DNA of 64,000 bases, taken from the IMG/VR virus record IMGVR_UViG_3300049846_000628, positions 62,001-126,000 of that record; one strand, given 5' to 3'. The stretch is from a virus. The translations under genes were made by a program, and so were the position numbers. Below are positions 8,446 through 14,709 of this stretch, piece by piece. The stretch's first letter is position 1, and each line of letters begins with the position of its first letter. The notes under the pieces were generated by a model that worked only from the letters and a program-made list of their open reading frames with translations, searched no databases and was not told the DNA's origin.

Positions 8446-8482
8446 TTACTAAACCTCGTAGTATAATACTATTTAGTAAATG
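8443..8482 (-). promoter_or_regulatory. Start-codon hairpin with embedded late-type promoter (GIY-YIG gene)
   Basis: On the minus strand CATTTACTAAA (8482-8472) pairs perfectly with TTTAGTAAATG (8453-8443), which includes the ATG. Inside, TAGTAT-T-ATACTA forms a second stem. The ribosome site GAGG lies between them. The 5' arm contains ACTAAATA (8477-8470), a late-promoter variant; a late transcript starting near 8464 would lose the outer 5' arm. Confidence 0.7.
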
Positions 8483-8488
8483 AGTTAT

Positions 8489-9001
8489 TTACACCCAAGA
8501 TGGTCGTCTTTCGGGCAGTCGAAGGTAGTTGTCCTTCACCCAAGGTTTTGAAGCAATGTACCTTTTATATGCAGTAAAGGTATCAATACTCTCATCAAAT
8601 TTCCATTCTTCAGGCATTGCCCTTGCGAACGGAGTTACTTCTGGAATCTTTCCTTTTGGAAACAAATAGAAAGCATCTACAAGAGTCTTGTAGCAGGAGT
8701 GAGTTTTATTATACCGCAAAGTGTACTCATCGCACAAGTTGAGACCCCACTTAATCAACCAATAGGCATTATGGATGTTTTCCATTGCCCATTTGGTGCA
8801 GGGATGATTGCGGAATGCACCTTTTTCAGTTTTGTAAGGGGTATGGTCAGTTTTGTACAAGTAACCATACCCGTACCCCCATTTTTCCGATGCAACGATA
8901 GAAAGCATTTGGCAGCATTCTAAGGGCATCTTGACGATGTGCTTATCGGGGAGACAAATAGCACTTTCTGCAGGCCAAGGGGAGGTAACGAAGATATTCA
9001 T
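8489..9001 (-). CDS. Conserved phage protein of unknown function
   Basis: This is a 170-aa protein from the ATG at 9001; a TTG nine bases upstream is in frame but unnecessary. It begins MNIFVTSPWPAESA and contains LPDKHIVKMPLECCQMLS, a motif I know from a broad family of phage and bacterial proteins with a DKHVVKM signature. NHPCTKWA, NYDWL-like NAYWLIKWG and TPFARAMPEEW follow. Histidine, cysteine and tryptophan are conserved-looking, which suggests an enzyme, but I cannot assign one. The start overlaps the stop of the HExxH gene by one base. Confidence 0.75.
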   Translation of the reverse strand: MNIFVTSPWPAESAICLPDKHIVKMPLECCQMLSIVASEKWGYGYGYLYKTDHTPYKTEKGAFRNHPCTKWAMENIHNAYWLIKWGLNLCDEYTLRYNKTHSCYKTLVDAFYLFPKGKIPEVTPFARAMPEEWKFDESIDTFTAYKRYIASKPWVKDNYLRLPERRPSWV

Positions 9002-9426
9002 CAGAGACAATACTTTTGAACAACATACTTCACTTTTTCTGGTTTATCTTCCATCCAATATGCTTCGTGCTCCATCTTAGCAGATGCAACAGATACCTTT
9101 GTAGAATTTTTAATATCTTGATATTTTGCATCTGGTATTTGCATTTGTTTTTGAGAAATACCAAAAGGTTTATATCCATTGCACATATGACCCACATGAA
9201 CTGCTTCATGATATAGAGTTTCATTTATATAAAACTGTTTATCATACCCACTGTTTTTTATGTTATTGGTGCATATTATAAACTTTTTACCAAAGTCTAC
9301 ATAACCAAATATATCTTTATTACTCCTACAAAATCCAACATTTTCTCTGACTGAATATTTTGCTTTATAAATTTGATTGAGAATGTCTTTGGCTTGAGGG
9401 GTGAGATAAAGAAGAAATTCCATCAT
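9001..9426 (-). CDS. Putative zinc metallopeptidase-like protein (HEAVH)
   Basis: This 141-aa protein contains YHEAVHVGHMCNG; H73-E-A-V-H77 fits the HExxH zinc-binding motif, with H80 and a distal EHEAYWMED as candidate third ligands. The preceding strand FIICTNNI and the INETLYHE helix fit a small metalloprotease fold. No signal peptide or membrane segment is seen, so it should act in the cytoplasm. It overlaps the gp45 stop by four bases (ATGA) and is co-expressed with the replication genes. Activity and substrate are unknown; a structural zinc site is an alternative. Confidence 0.65.
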   Translation of the reverse strand: MMEFLLYLTPQAKDILNQIYKAKYSVRENVGFCRSNKDIFGYVDFGKKFIICTNNIKNSGYDKQFYINETLYHEAVHVGHMCNGYKPFGISQKQMQIPDAKYQDIKNSTKVSVASAKMEHEAYWMEDKPEKVKYVVQKYCL

Positions 9427-10088
9427 TCAAAAGTAGAATCAGGTTCCAGAGCAATATAATACTTCAGGTTGTACTTAGTGTTCGTGAACTGAGACAAAAG
9501 TTTAGAAGACACAACTACATCATAGGCACCAGGAATAATCTTGATGTTTTCTACCTTGAAGTTGAAAGTGAATTCAGCATCAGTCTCACCAACCACGATA
9601 GCGTATTCGTTAGAAGTATCGTTCTTCTTATCACGAACCACCAGTTTGATCACACCCGCTTCACCAACAGCAGATAGGTCGGGAAGTTGATATACTGCAG
9701 CTGCCTTAACCAGTTTTTCCAAAGAAGTGCTATCTAGTTGGAAACAAACATCTTGAGAAGGGAGTTGAATTTCTTTATCGGGAGGAGAAATAATCACGTT
9801 AGGATCAGCATAGAAATACTTCACCCGACGCTTACCTTCTTTGATACTAAGATAAGATTCTTCAGTAAAGTCTAGGTCAGGATCTTGGTGCAGACTCAGA
9901 CCATTCAGAAACTGATTTAGATCGTAGATAGCAAAGTCACGAGGAAACTCTTCAGTGATGTCTGCCTCAGCAAGAATGTTCTTCGCAACAGAAATAGTAC
10001 GAAGTTGAGTACCCTTCTTTACAAGAATGGAGTTGTTGATACCCGCAAAGTTCTTGAGCAGAGCAAGGGTATTATCAGAGAGTTTCAT
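9423..10088 (-). CDS. 45: Sliding clamp gp45
   Basis: gp45 is the trimeric DNA clamp for gp43 and also the mobile activator of late transcription with gp55 and gp33 in T4. I start it at the ATG at 10088, giving MKLSDNTLALLKNFAGIN, which matches T4 MKLSKDTTALLKNFATIN. An in-frame ATG at 10109 (MKLQDKT) would add seven residues and lies three bases after the upstream stop, so it is a real alternative. FAIYDLNQFLNGLSL and the C-terminal YYIALEPDSTFE also match the family. Length 221 aa versus 228 in T4. Confidence 0.95.
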   Translation of the reverse strand: MKLSDNTLALLKNFAGINNSILVKKGTQLRTISVAKNILAEADITEEFPRDFAIYDLNQFLNGLSLHQDPDLDFTEESYLSIKEGKRRVKYFYADPNVIISPPDKEIQLPSQDVCFQLDSTSLEKLVKAAAVYQLPDLSAVGEAGVIKLVVRDKKNDTSNEYAIVVGETDAEFTFNFKVENIKIIPGAYDVVVSSKLLSQFTNTKYNLKYYIALEPDSTFE

Positions 10089-10111
10089 AGTTTTGTCTTG
10101 GAGTTTCATAA

Positions 10112-10465
10112 TCAACGGAATTCAGTCAGACCATTATCTTTGCGAGAATAGTGACCATCAAAGTGAAGCAGAAGCATAGCATAATGAATCACTTTGAGAA
10201 GATCACGCTTATTGCGACCATCTTTATCACCATAGCGACTTCCATACTTCAGGATGTTTGCTTGGCAGAATCCAGGAGCAAGATCTTTAGCAGCCATCAA
10301 GTCAATCGTTTGAATATCTTGATACTGATGATTGTGCCCACAATAGTGACTTCCGTAGGTGCTAGTCACATAGTCTTCAATATCTTTAAGAATTTTATCT
10401 TCGTTGTATTTCCAGAGATGATTAGTGTTTTCAGGCATAGTAATAGTAAAGGTTGAATCACTCAT
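10112..10465 (-). CDS. DUF3310-type protein
   Basis: This 117-aa protein ends in a DUF3310-like domain: HNHQYQDIQTIDLM, then APGFCQANILKYGSRYG and KRDLLKVIHYAMLLL. This helical family is common in phages and is sometimes loosely called nucleotide-kinase-like, without proof known to me. The N-terminal 40 residues are variable. It is the first gene of the unit leading to gp45, immediately after the hairpin at 10466-10493. No ribosome site is evident. Function unknown. Confidence 0.82.
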   Translation of the reverse strand: MSDSTFTITMPENTNHLWKYNEDKILKDIEDYVTSTYGSHYCGHNHQYQDIQTIDLMAAKDLAPGFCQANILKYGSRYGDKDGRNKRDLLKVIHYAMLLLHFDGHYSRKDNGLTEFR

Positions 10466-10494
10466 AAAAGGGAAGGCACATTTTTACCTTCCCC
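10466..10494 (-). terminator. Hairpin terminator after the CobS-like gene, in the leader of the next operon
   Basis: On the minus strand GGGAAGG (10493-10487) pairs with CCTTCCC (10476-10470) around ten bases, followed by TTTT and then the ATG at 10465. The promoter at 10496-10524 would start transcription inside the 5' arm. Confidence 0.65.
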
Positions 10495-10495
10495 A

Positions 10496-10524
10496 ATTAT
10501 ATCAGGATTGTGCTTCCTGGTCAA
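10496..10524 (-). promoter_or_regulatory. Sigma70-like early promoter for DUF3310/gp45 operon
   Basis: On the minus strand TTGACC (10524-10519), 17-base spacer, TATAAT (10501-10496). It lies across the last codons of the CobS-like gene. The expected start near 10489 falls inside the terminator hairpin. Confidence 0.72.
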
Positions 10525-11605
10525 CAGGCATTTGGAAGTCAGCATCCACTTTATCATACAGTTCAAGGAAGGACTGCTTGGTTTCGTCATCAAATCGGTT
10601 GACGCACACTTGAATTGCCTTTGCCTTGTCTTGGAAGATGCTGTAGGCACGGATAATGTGGGTCAGGCGGCGGGTGCTGATGATTTCCTCAATACCACCA
10701 TCATAGAAGGTCTTACGGATGATGTCTGCCCAGTCCACAAGACGCTTACAGAAGTCACGGTCTTCCACGCCAAGGTCCAGAGCGATGCCTTCCAGGATCT
10801 TCTGTTCAGTAGCAGGGGCAGGATAGGACTGCTCAAAGGTCACGGGGAAACGCTCAAGGAATGCTTCGTTGAGAACATTGGTGCCGATAAAGCGTCCATC
10901 ATCAGAACCCTTACCTTTGGTGTTAGCGGTGGCGACCACATTAAAACCAGCAGCAGGTTTCACGAAGCGACCGATCTTCTTGAGGAACACACCCTTACCT
11001 TCGAGAATGGATTGCAGGCACAGGATCTTATTAGATGCAAGGTCAATTTCATCCAGCAGCAGGATAGCGCCACGCTCAAGTGCTTCCACCACAGGACCGT
11101 TGTGCCAGACAGTTTCACCGTTCACAAGGCGGAAACCACCAATCAGGTCATCCTCGTCAGTCTCAATAGTGATATTCACACGAATCATTTCACGCTTGAG
11201 TTGAGCACACGCTTGCTCCACCGAGAACGTTTTACCGTTACCCGACAGACCCGTGATAAACGCAGGGTAAAAGATACGGGACTGAATAATTTTTTTAATA
11301 TCACCAAAGTTACCAAACTTGACGAAGGTATCATCTTTATCAGGAATGAGGTTTTGTTCAACAGCAGGCAGAGCAGCGGGTGCTTGATATGCCTGCTCCA
11401 TTTTACCAACAACGCTAGGGGTCACTTCCAGGTTCCAACGACCACGAGCAGTCTTATAACCTTCAAGGCGACGAGTCACGGTCTGATAGTTGAGACTACG
11501 AGAAGCACAGAAACCTTTGAGGTCGCCAGAAGTAATTTCAGAACCATAGAGTTCTTTGATGCTTTCAATGAGTTGCTGGTCGTTCACAGAAGACTTGCGA
11601 GACAT
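10502..11605 (-). CDS. cobS: CobS/MoxR-like AAA+ ATPase
   Basis: This 367-aa AAA+ ATPase belongs to the type annotated cobS in T4-like cyanophages. Walker A is GLSGNGKT (119-126), Walker B LLLDEID (D185/E186), and NVVATANTKGKG looks like sensor 1. The first 60 residues are a separate helical, HTH-like part (LNYQTVTRRLEGY). CobS normally works with the VWA protein CobT in cobaltochelatase or as a MoxR chaperone. Here the VWA partner is the gene at 11890-14034, only a 54-aa gene away. Whether it inserts cobalt or remodels proteins cannot be told from sequence; no CobN is present in the window. Confidence 0.88.
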   Translation of the reverse strand: MSRKSSVNDQQLIESIKELYGSEITSGDLKGFCASRSLNYQTVTRRLEGYKTARGRWNLEVTPSVVGKMEQAYQAPAALPAVEQNLIPDKDDTFVKFGNFGDIKKIIQSRIFYPAFITGLSGNGKTFSVEQACAQLKREMIRVNITIETDEDDLIGGFRLVNGETVWHNGPVVEALERGAILLLDEIDLASNKILCLQSILEGKGVFLKKIGRFVKPAAGFNVVATANTKGKGSDDGRFIGTNVLNEAFLERFPVTFEQSYPAPATEQKILEGIALDLGVEDRDFCKRLVDWADIIRKTFYDGGIEEIISTRRLTHIIRAYSIFQDKAKAIQVCVNRFDDETKQSFLELYDKVDADFQMPVDQEAQS

Positions 11606-11637
11606 AATGTAGTTAGGTGGTTTTGTTAACTGAAGAT

Positions 11638-11666
11638 ATTATAGCAATAAAAAAGGGGCAACCAAG
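11638..11666 (-). promoter_or_regulatory. Candidate early promoter for the CobS-like gene
   Basis: TATAAT on the minus strand (11643-11638) with a weak -35 (CTTGGT at 17 or TTGGTT at 16 bases) inside the preceding terminator. The stretch ATTGCTATAAT is identical to that at 3795-3805. Confidence 0.5.
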
Positions 11667-11674
11667 TGCCCCTT
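11648..11674 (-). terminator. Rho-independent terminator after the 54-aa gene
   Basis: On the minus strand AAGGGGCA, a six-base loop and TGCCCCTT form a perfect 8-bp stem, followed by a T-rich run. It lies 20 bases beyond the stop at 11694. Confidence 0.9.
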
Positions 11675-11676
11675 AT

Positions 11677-11693
11677 GACAGTTTGGAAAGTGG
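11677..11693 (-). repeat. 17-base intergenic repeat, copy 1
   Basis: GACAGTTTGGAAAGTGG on the plus strand, one mismatch from 14093-14109. Both copies lie between a minus-strand stop codon and the terminator hairpin. Function unknown. Confidence 0.6.
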
Positions 11694-11858
11694 TTACCTA
11701 GTTTTTTTCTTTGAAAATTTAACCGATACTGGTCTCTCAAATGGAGTGCCCTCTTGAACAATTCCATCACCATCACGATCTCTTGCGTCCTCATTATAAC
11801 CATCCAACGTTTCAAGATCTGGTGTTTTTTCTGTGTACAAGTCTGAGAATCTGCTCAT
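11694..11858 (-). CDS. 54-aa protein with DxDxDG calcium-like loop
   Basis: This small gene encodes 54 residues. It contains DARDRDGDGIVQEGTPFERP; D-R-D-G-D-G resembles an EF-hand or excalibur-type calcium loop, and the C-terminus is basic (FSKKKTR). An AGG lies 7-9 bases upstream of the ATG. A late-type box GATAAATA is 26 bases before the ATG, overlapping the stop of the VWA gene, and a strong terminator follows. It sits between the VWA protein and the CobS-like ATPase, so it could be linked to them, but a late virion role is equally possible given the promoter. Confidence 0.75.
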   Translation of the reverse strand: MSRFSDLYTEKTPDLETLDGYNEDARDRDGDGIVQEGTPFERPVSVKFSKKKTR

Positions 11859-11883
11859 TAGACCTAATAGAATTCCTTAAAAT

Positions 11884-11891
11884 TATTTATC
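11884..11891 (-). promoter_or_regulatory. Candidate late promoter before the 54-aa gene
   Basis: GATAAATA on the minus strand, one base off TATAAATA, ending 26 bases before the ATG at 11858 and overlapping the TGA stop of the VWA gene at 11890. Confidence 0.45.
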
Positions 11892-14034
11892 AGGCAACAA
11901 GTTCCACAAACTCACCAAGAATCTTCTTGTTCATCTTTTTAGATTTCAGACTCTTCACAAAAGCAGATTTGATTTGAGACTTGGTAGCATCTTCTGCAAC
12001 TTCAAACTCACTGTTCTGGGCAAGGGCATTAGCAGAGAGACCAAAGTAAGAATGATAACCAGACTTCTTGATGGTAAATGCCTTTTCTTTTTTCCAAGCA
12101 GACATCACTTTTTCATAATCAGGTCCATAAAACCCACAATAGCGGCGAATAAAACTACCAGCATCACGCGATTCAAGAACACGAATACCAATGAAGTTGA
12201 TATCGGTAAACCTATCCCGAAGATTGCGAAGCATAACATCAGTGAACTCGTGATAATCACAATCACAAGAATAGGTCATACCAGTCTTACGGTCACGGAT
12301 GAAAGCATTAGGACCGATATGTGAGGTGCCCATAAAAGCATCTTCCTCCCAGCGACGTTGAATTTCACGGTGATACTTGAGCATCGCACCCTCACCATCA
12401 GTCAGAATCACACACTGAACTTTCTGGAGTTTGTTTTCCTTCTGGAACTTAGGAAGAATCTGGTGAAGAGAAATCAGTGCCTCATTCAGGGGGGTGCCCG
12501 AAAGACTCATACCCATAGGAGGCTGATAGGAAACGTGAGAATGATAACGGAAGGAAGCAGCAAGACGGAAGATATTCTTCATCTGCTCATCCAGAGTCTT
12601 ACTGTTCACTTTACTGGTGAGAAGATTCATCATAGAGAACCATTCGCCAACCTGAACAAGACCATCCTTTTTCTTATAGGCAAGTTCGCGGATATTTGCC
12701 TTACCGTCCTCATCATACTTCACCAGAGGATAATCAGTAGTGAAAGCATAAACCTCAAATGGAATTGCAACTTTTTTACAGAACCAAACAAGGTTGAACA
12801 GTTGCTTGACCGTATCCATCATCACTTCACACATAGAACCAGACCAGTCCAGTACAAACACCAGACCGTGATTCTTACCATCAGAAAGAGTGGTGACTTT
12901 TTTGAAAAGGTCTTCGTTGTATTTGTAGGTATGAAGTTTGGTGCAGTCCAGAACACCAGTGCGAGCAGTTGTAGCACGGGCATAGGAATCTGCTGCCTTG
13001 CGGCACTCAAACTCTTTCACCAGATAGTTGACTTCCTTCTGAGCAGAACGCTTGAATTCTACAAAATCCCTATCAACTCCACCAAATACATCCTCAGATT
13101 TCCATTCACGGTCTACAAGGAAAGAATCCCAAGATTCTTTACACCTATCGTGAATCTCTGCATTGGAGACAATAATTTTATTCAGGTCAAGTTTAGGCAG
13201 TTCCAGATAGACATTCTCATACCCATCATTATTAATAAGTTCCTTGAGTGCTTCCTCAAGATTTTCCATCGTCTTGACTTCAGGTTCCTCACCAACATCA
13301 GGACTCTGAGCAGTAGGTTGCTTCTCTTGCCCAGTTTCACTAGAGGTAGGAGATTCGGAAGTTTCATCCTGAGGTTGGTCATTCTCACCTTCCTGCTGGT
13401 CTGTAAAATCAGAAGCAAGTTGTTGACTCGCACCAGAATCCTGCGATTCCAGATTATCCATCGGAGTCTTGGTTTCTTCCTCTTGCTTGTGCTTGCAATA
13501 CTTATAAAGTGCCTCTGCAGCAATCAGAACATCGGCAAAGGTCTCAGTATCAGCAATCAGATTGATAATCTCAGTCTCTTCGCCACGCTCAATCGGCACA
13601 TCAACATAGTTACCAACCTTGAACCACAGGTTTGCACGGTCGGCAAGATTGTAAGTATCCAGATTATCATCCTTGATTTGGAAGAAATCTTCATCGGCAA
13701 GTTCTTTATATCCGTTATAAAAACTTTTAGGGGAACCTGGATATTTTCTTTTACAAAGTTTTTCTACCCGCACATCCTCACAAATATTTACAAAAGTCGC
13801 TGGGACTTTACATTCTTTAGTCCAATCATAATTTGGGGTCCAAAGGGCGTGGCTAATTTCGTGCAAAACAAGCATAGTGTAAATATTATCACTTGCTTTT
13901 TCCCACATAGGTAAGGTCAATACCCTTGTATGGACATTAAAACAAGCAGTCTCTACCTTCTTGTGCTCAACCACAAGGTCTTCAGTAGCAAGCAGTTTAG
14001 CAAGTTGGGACTTGATTTCGTGGCGGACGGTCAT
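11890..14034 (-). CDS. CobT-like VWA-domain protein with HExxH peptidase-like N-terminus
   Basis: This 714-aa protein starts at the ATG at 14034; an upstream TTG lies inside a promoter-like TATAAT. The N-terminal part has a zinc motif LHEISHALWT (H58-E-I-S-H62) with NICEDVRVE as a likely third-ligand region. Residues about 185-265 form a Q/S/E-rich acidic linker like that of CobT. The C-terminal VWA domain has an intact MIDAS motif DWSGS (396-400), SLSGTPLNEAL and ILTDGEG. MoxR-type ATPase plus VWA protein is a known pairing; the ATPase is at 10502-11605. The combination of metallopeptidase and VWA in one phage protein is unusual, and its target is unknown. Confidence 0.88.
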   Translation of the reverse strand: MTVRHEIKSQLAKLLATEDLVVEHKKVETACFNVHTRVLTLPMWEKASDNIYTMLVLHEISHALWTPNYDWTKECKVPATFVNICEDVRVEKLCKRKYPGSPKSFYNGYKELADEDFFQIKDDNLDTYNLADRANLWFKVGNYVDVPIERGEETEIINLIADTETFADVLIAAEALYKYCKHKQEEETKTPMDNLESQDSGASQQLASDFTDQQEGENDQPQDETSESPTSSETGQEKQPTAQSPDVGEEPEVKTMENLEEALKELINNDGYENVYLELPKLDLNKIIVSNAEIHDRCKESWDSFLVDREWKSEDVFGGVDRDFVEFKRSAQKEVNYLVKEFECRKAADSYARATTARTGVLDCTKLHTYKYNEDLFKKVTTLSDGKNHGLVFVLDWSGSMCEVMMDTVKQLFNLVWFCKKVAIPFEVYAFTTDYPLVKYDEDGKANIRELAYKKKDGLVQVGEWFSMMNLLTSKVNSKTLDEQMKNIFRLAASFRYHSHVSYQPPMGMSLSGTPLNEALISLHQILPKFQKENKLQKVQCVILTDGEGAMLKYHREIQRRWEEDAFMGTSHIGPNAFIRDRKTGMTYSCDCDYHEFTDVMLRNLRDRFTDINFIGIRVLESRDAGSFIRRYCGFYGPDYEKVMSAWKKEKAFTIKKSGYHSYFGLSANALAQNSEFEVAEDATKSQIKSAFVKSLKSKKMNKKILGEFVELVA

Positions 14035-14055
14035 AGGTCTGATTCGTATAAGACT

Positions 14056-14061
14056 ATTATA
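14056..14061 (-). promoter_or_regulatory. Possible early -10 box of the VWA gene
   Basis: TATAAT on the minus strand directly after the T-tract of the terminator at 14063-14087 and 22 bases before the ATG at 14034. The -35 at 17 bases (GGTCTT) is poor. Confidence 0.4.
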
Positions 14062-14062
14062 C

Positions 14063-14087
14063 AAAAAAAGGAGATCCGAAGACCTCC
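14063..14087 (-). terminator. Rho-independent terminator after the 188-aa gene
   Basis: On the minus strand GGAGGTC-TTCG-GATCTCC (one G-U pair) closes on a UUCG tetraloop and is followed by seven T. Confidence 0.88.
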
Positions 14088-14092
14088 GTGTG

Positions 14093-14109
14093 GACAGTTT
14101 GGGAAGTGG
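14093..14109 (-). repeat. 17-base intergenic repeat, copy 2
   Basis: GACAGTTTGGGAAGTGG on the plus strand, 16 of 17 bases identical to 11677-11693, again directly after a minus-strand stop codon and before a terminator. Confidence 0.6.
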
Positions 14110-14111
14110 AT

Positions 14112-14678
14112 TCAGACTCCACGCATTTGCATTGCCGAGGTATTAGCTCTATCTAATGCAGCACCAGGATTCTGCTTACCTGGAGTATACTTATGGGCAG
14201 ATCCAGGTTCTCTTTTATTCATCTCACCAACTTTACCCACTAAGTATTTTTGTCTGGCAGTTAAATCTTGCTCAACAATGCTCTTCTTCCACTCTTCACT
14301 CATATTCGCCATAATAGCAAGTGCTGCTTGATTAGTATCAGCGTAACCTTCTGCGACCAGGTGCTCAAGAATAACATCAAAAAAATCAAAGGATTCTTTT
14401 TGATCTTCCTTTTTAGGCATTCTAGCGCCAGTTTTATGTCTTTCTACACCAGCAGAATCTCTATAAGTTTCTCTTTCGGGTCTTGGGGAAACATAACCTA
14501 CACCAGGAACATTTCCAGTTTTTCCTTGCTTTCTAGCTTCGTTTCTTGCTGCTGCTCTTTGTGCTGCTCTTTGACGATTTCTATCGTAAGAAGACATAGC
14601 TTCATCAAGTTGCTCTTGATTTTCATATACAGCATTAAATGCTTCCATCAAACCTGCATATTCTTTTTGAATGTCCAT
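14112..14678 (-). CDS. Basic 188-aa protein, possible head-associated protein
   Basis: Function unknown. The N-terminus MDIQKEYAGLMEAFNAVYE is followed by a strongly basic, Ala/Arg-rich stretch (RNRQRAAQRAAARNEARKQG). Then comes FDFFDVILEHLVAEGYADT and IMANMSEEWKKSI, a helical motif that I know recurs in cyanophage proteins. The upstream neighbour has a similar N-terminus and core, so they look like relatives. LME|A fits the L-x-E cleavage site of prohead protease gp21, suggesting a capsid-targeted internal protein. A perfect late promoter (14699-14706) precedes it and a terminator follows, consistent with a virion role. Confidence 0.8.
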   Translation of the reverse strand: MDIQKEYAGLMEAFNAVYENQEQLDEAMSSYDRNRQRAAQRAAARNEARKQGKTGNVPGVGYVSPRPERETYRDSAGVERHKTGARMPKKEDQKESFDFFDVILEHLVAEGYADTNQAALAIMANMSEEWKKSIVEQDLTARQKYLVGKVGEMNKREPGSAHKYTPGKQNPGAALDRANTSAMQMRGV

Positions 14679-14698
14679 TTCTGCTAATACTTTTTAGT

Positions 14699-14706
14699 TA
14701 TTTATA
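14699..14706 (-). promoter_or_regulatory. Late promoter TATAAATA before the 188-aa gene
   Basis: Perfect T4-type late box on the minus strand, ending 21 bases before the ATG at 14678. The downstream leader (ACTAAAAAGTAT) nearly repeats that at 15601. Confidence 0.75.
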
Positions 14707-14709
14707 AGA

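Noticed and set aside
10508-11629. 373-aa open frame on the plus strand
   Set aside because: It lies exactly antisense to the CobS-like ATPase, has no recognisable motif or ribosome site, and reflects codon bias of the opposite strand.
12358-13914. 518-aa open frame on the plus strand
   Set aside because: It is antisense to the VWA protein, whose HExxH and MIDAS motifs are intact; the plus-strand product is low in complexity and shows no domain.
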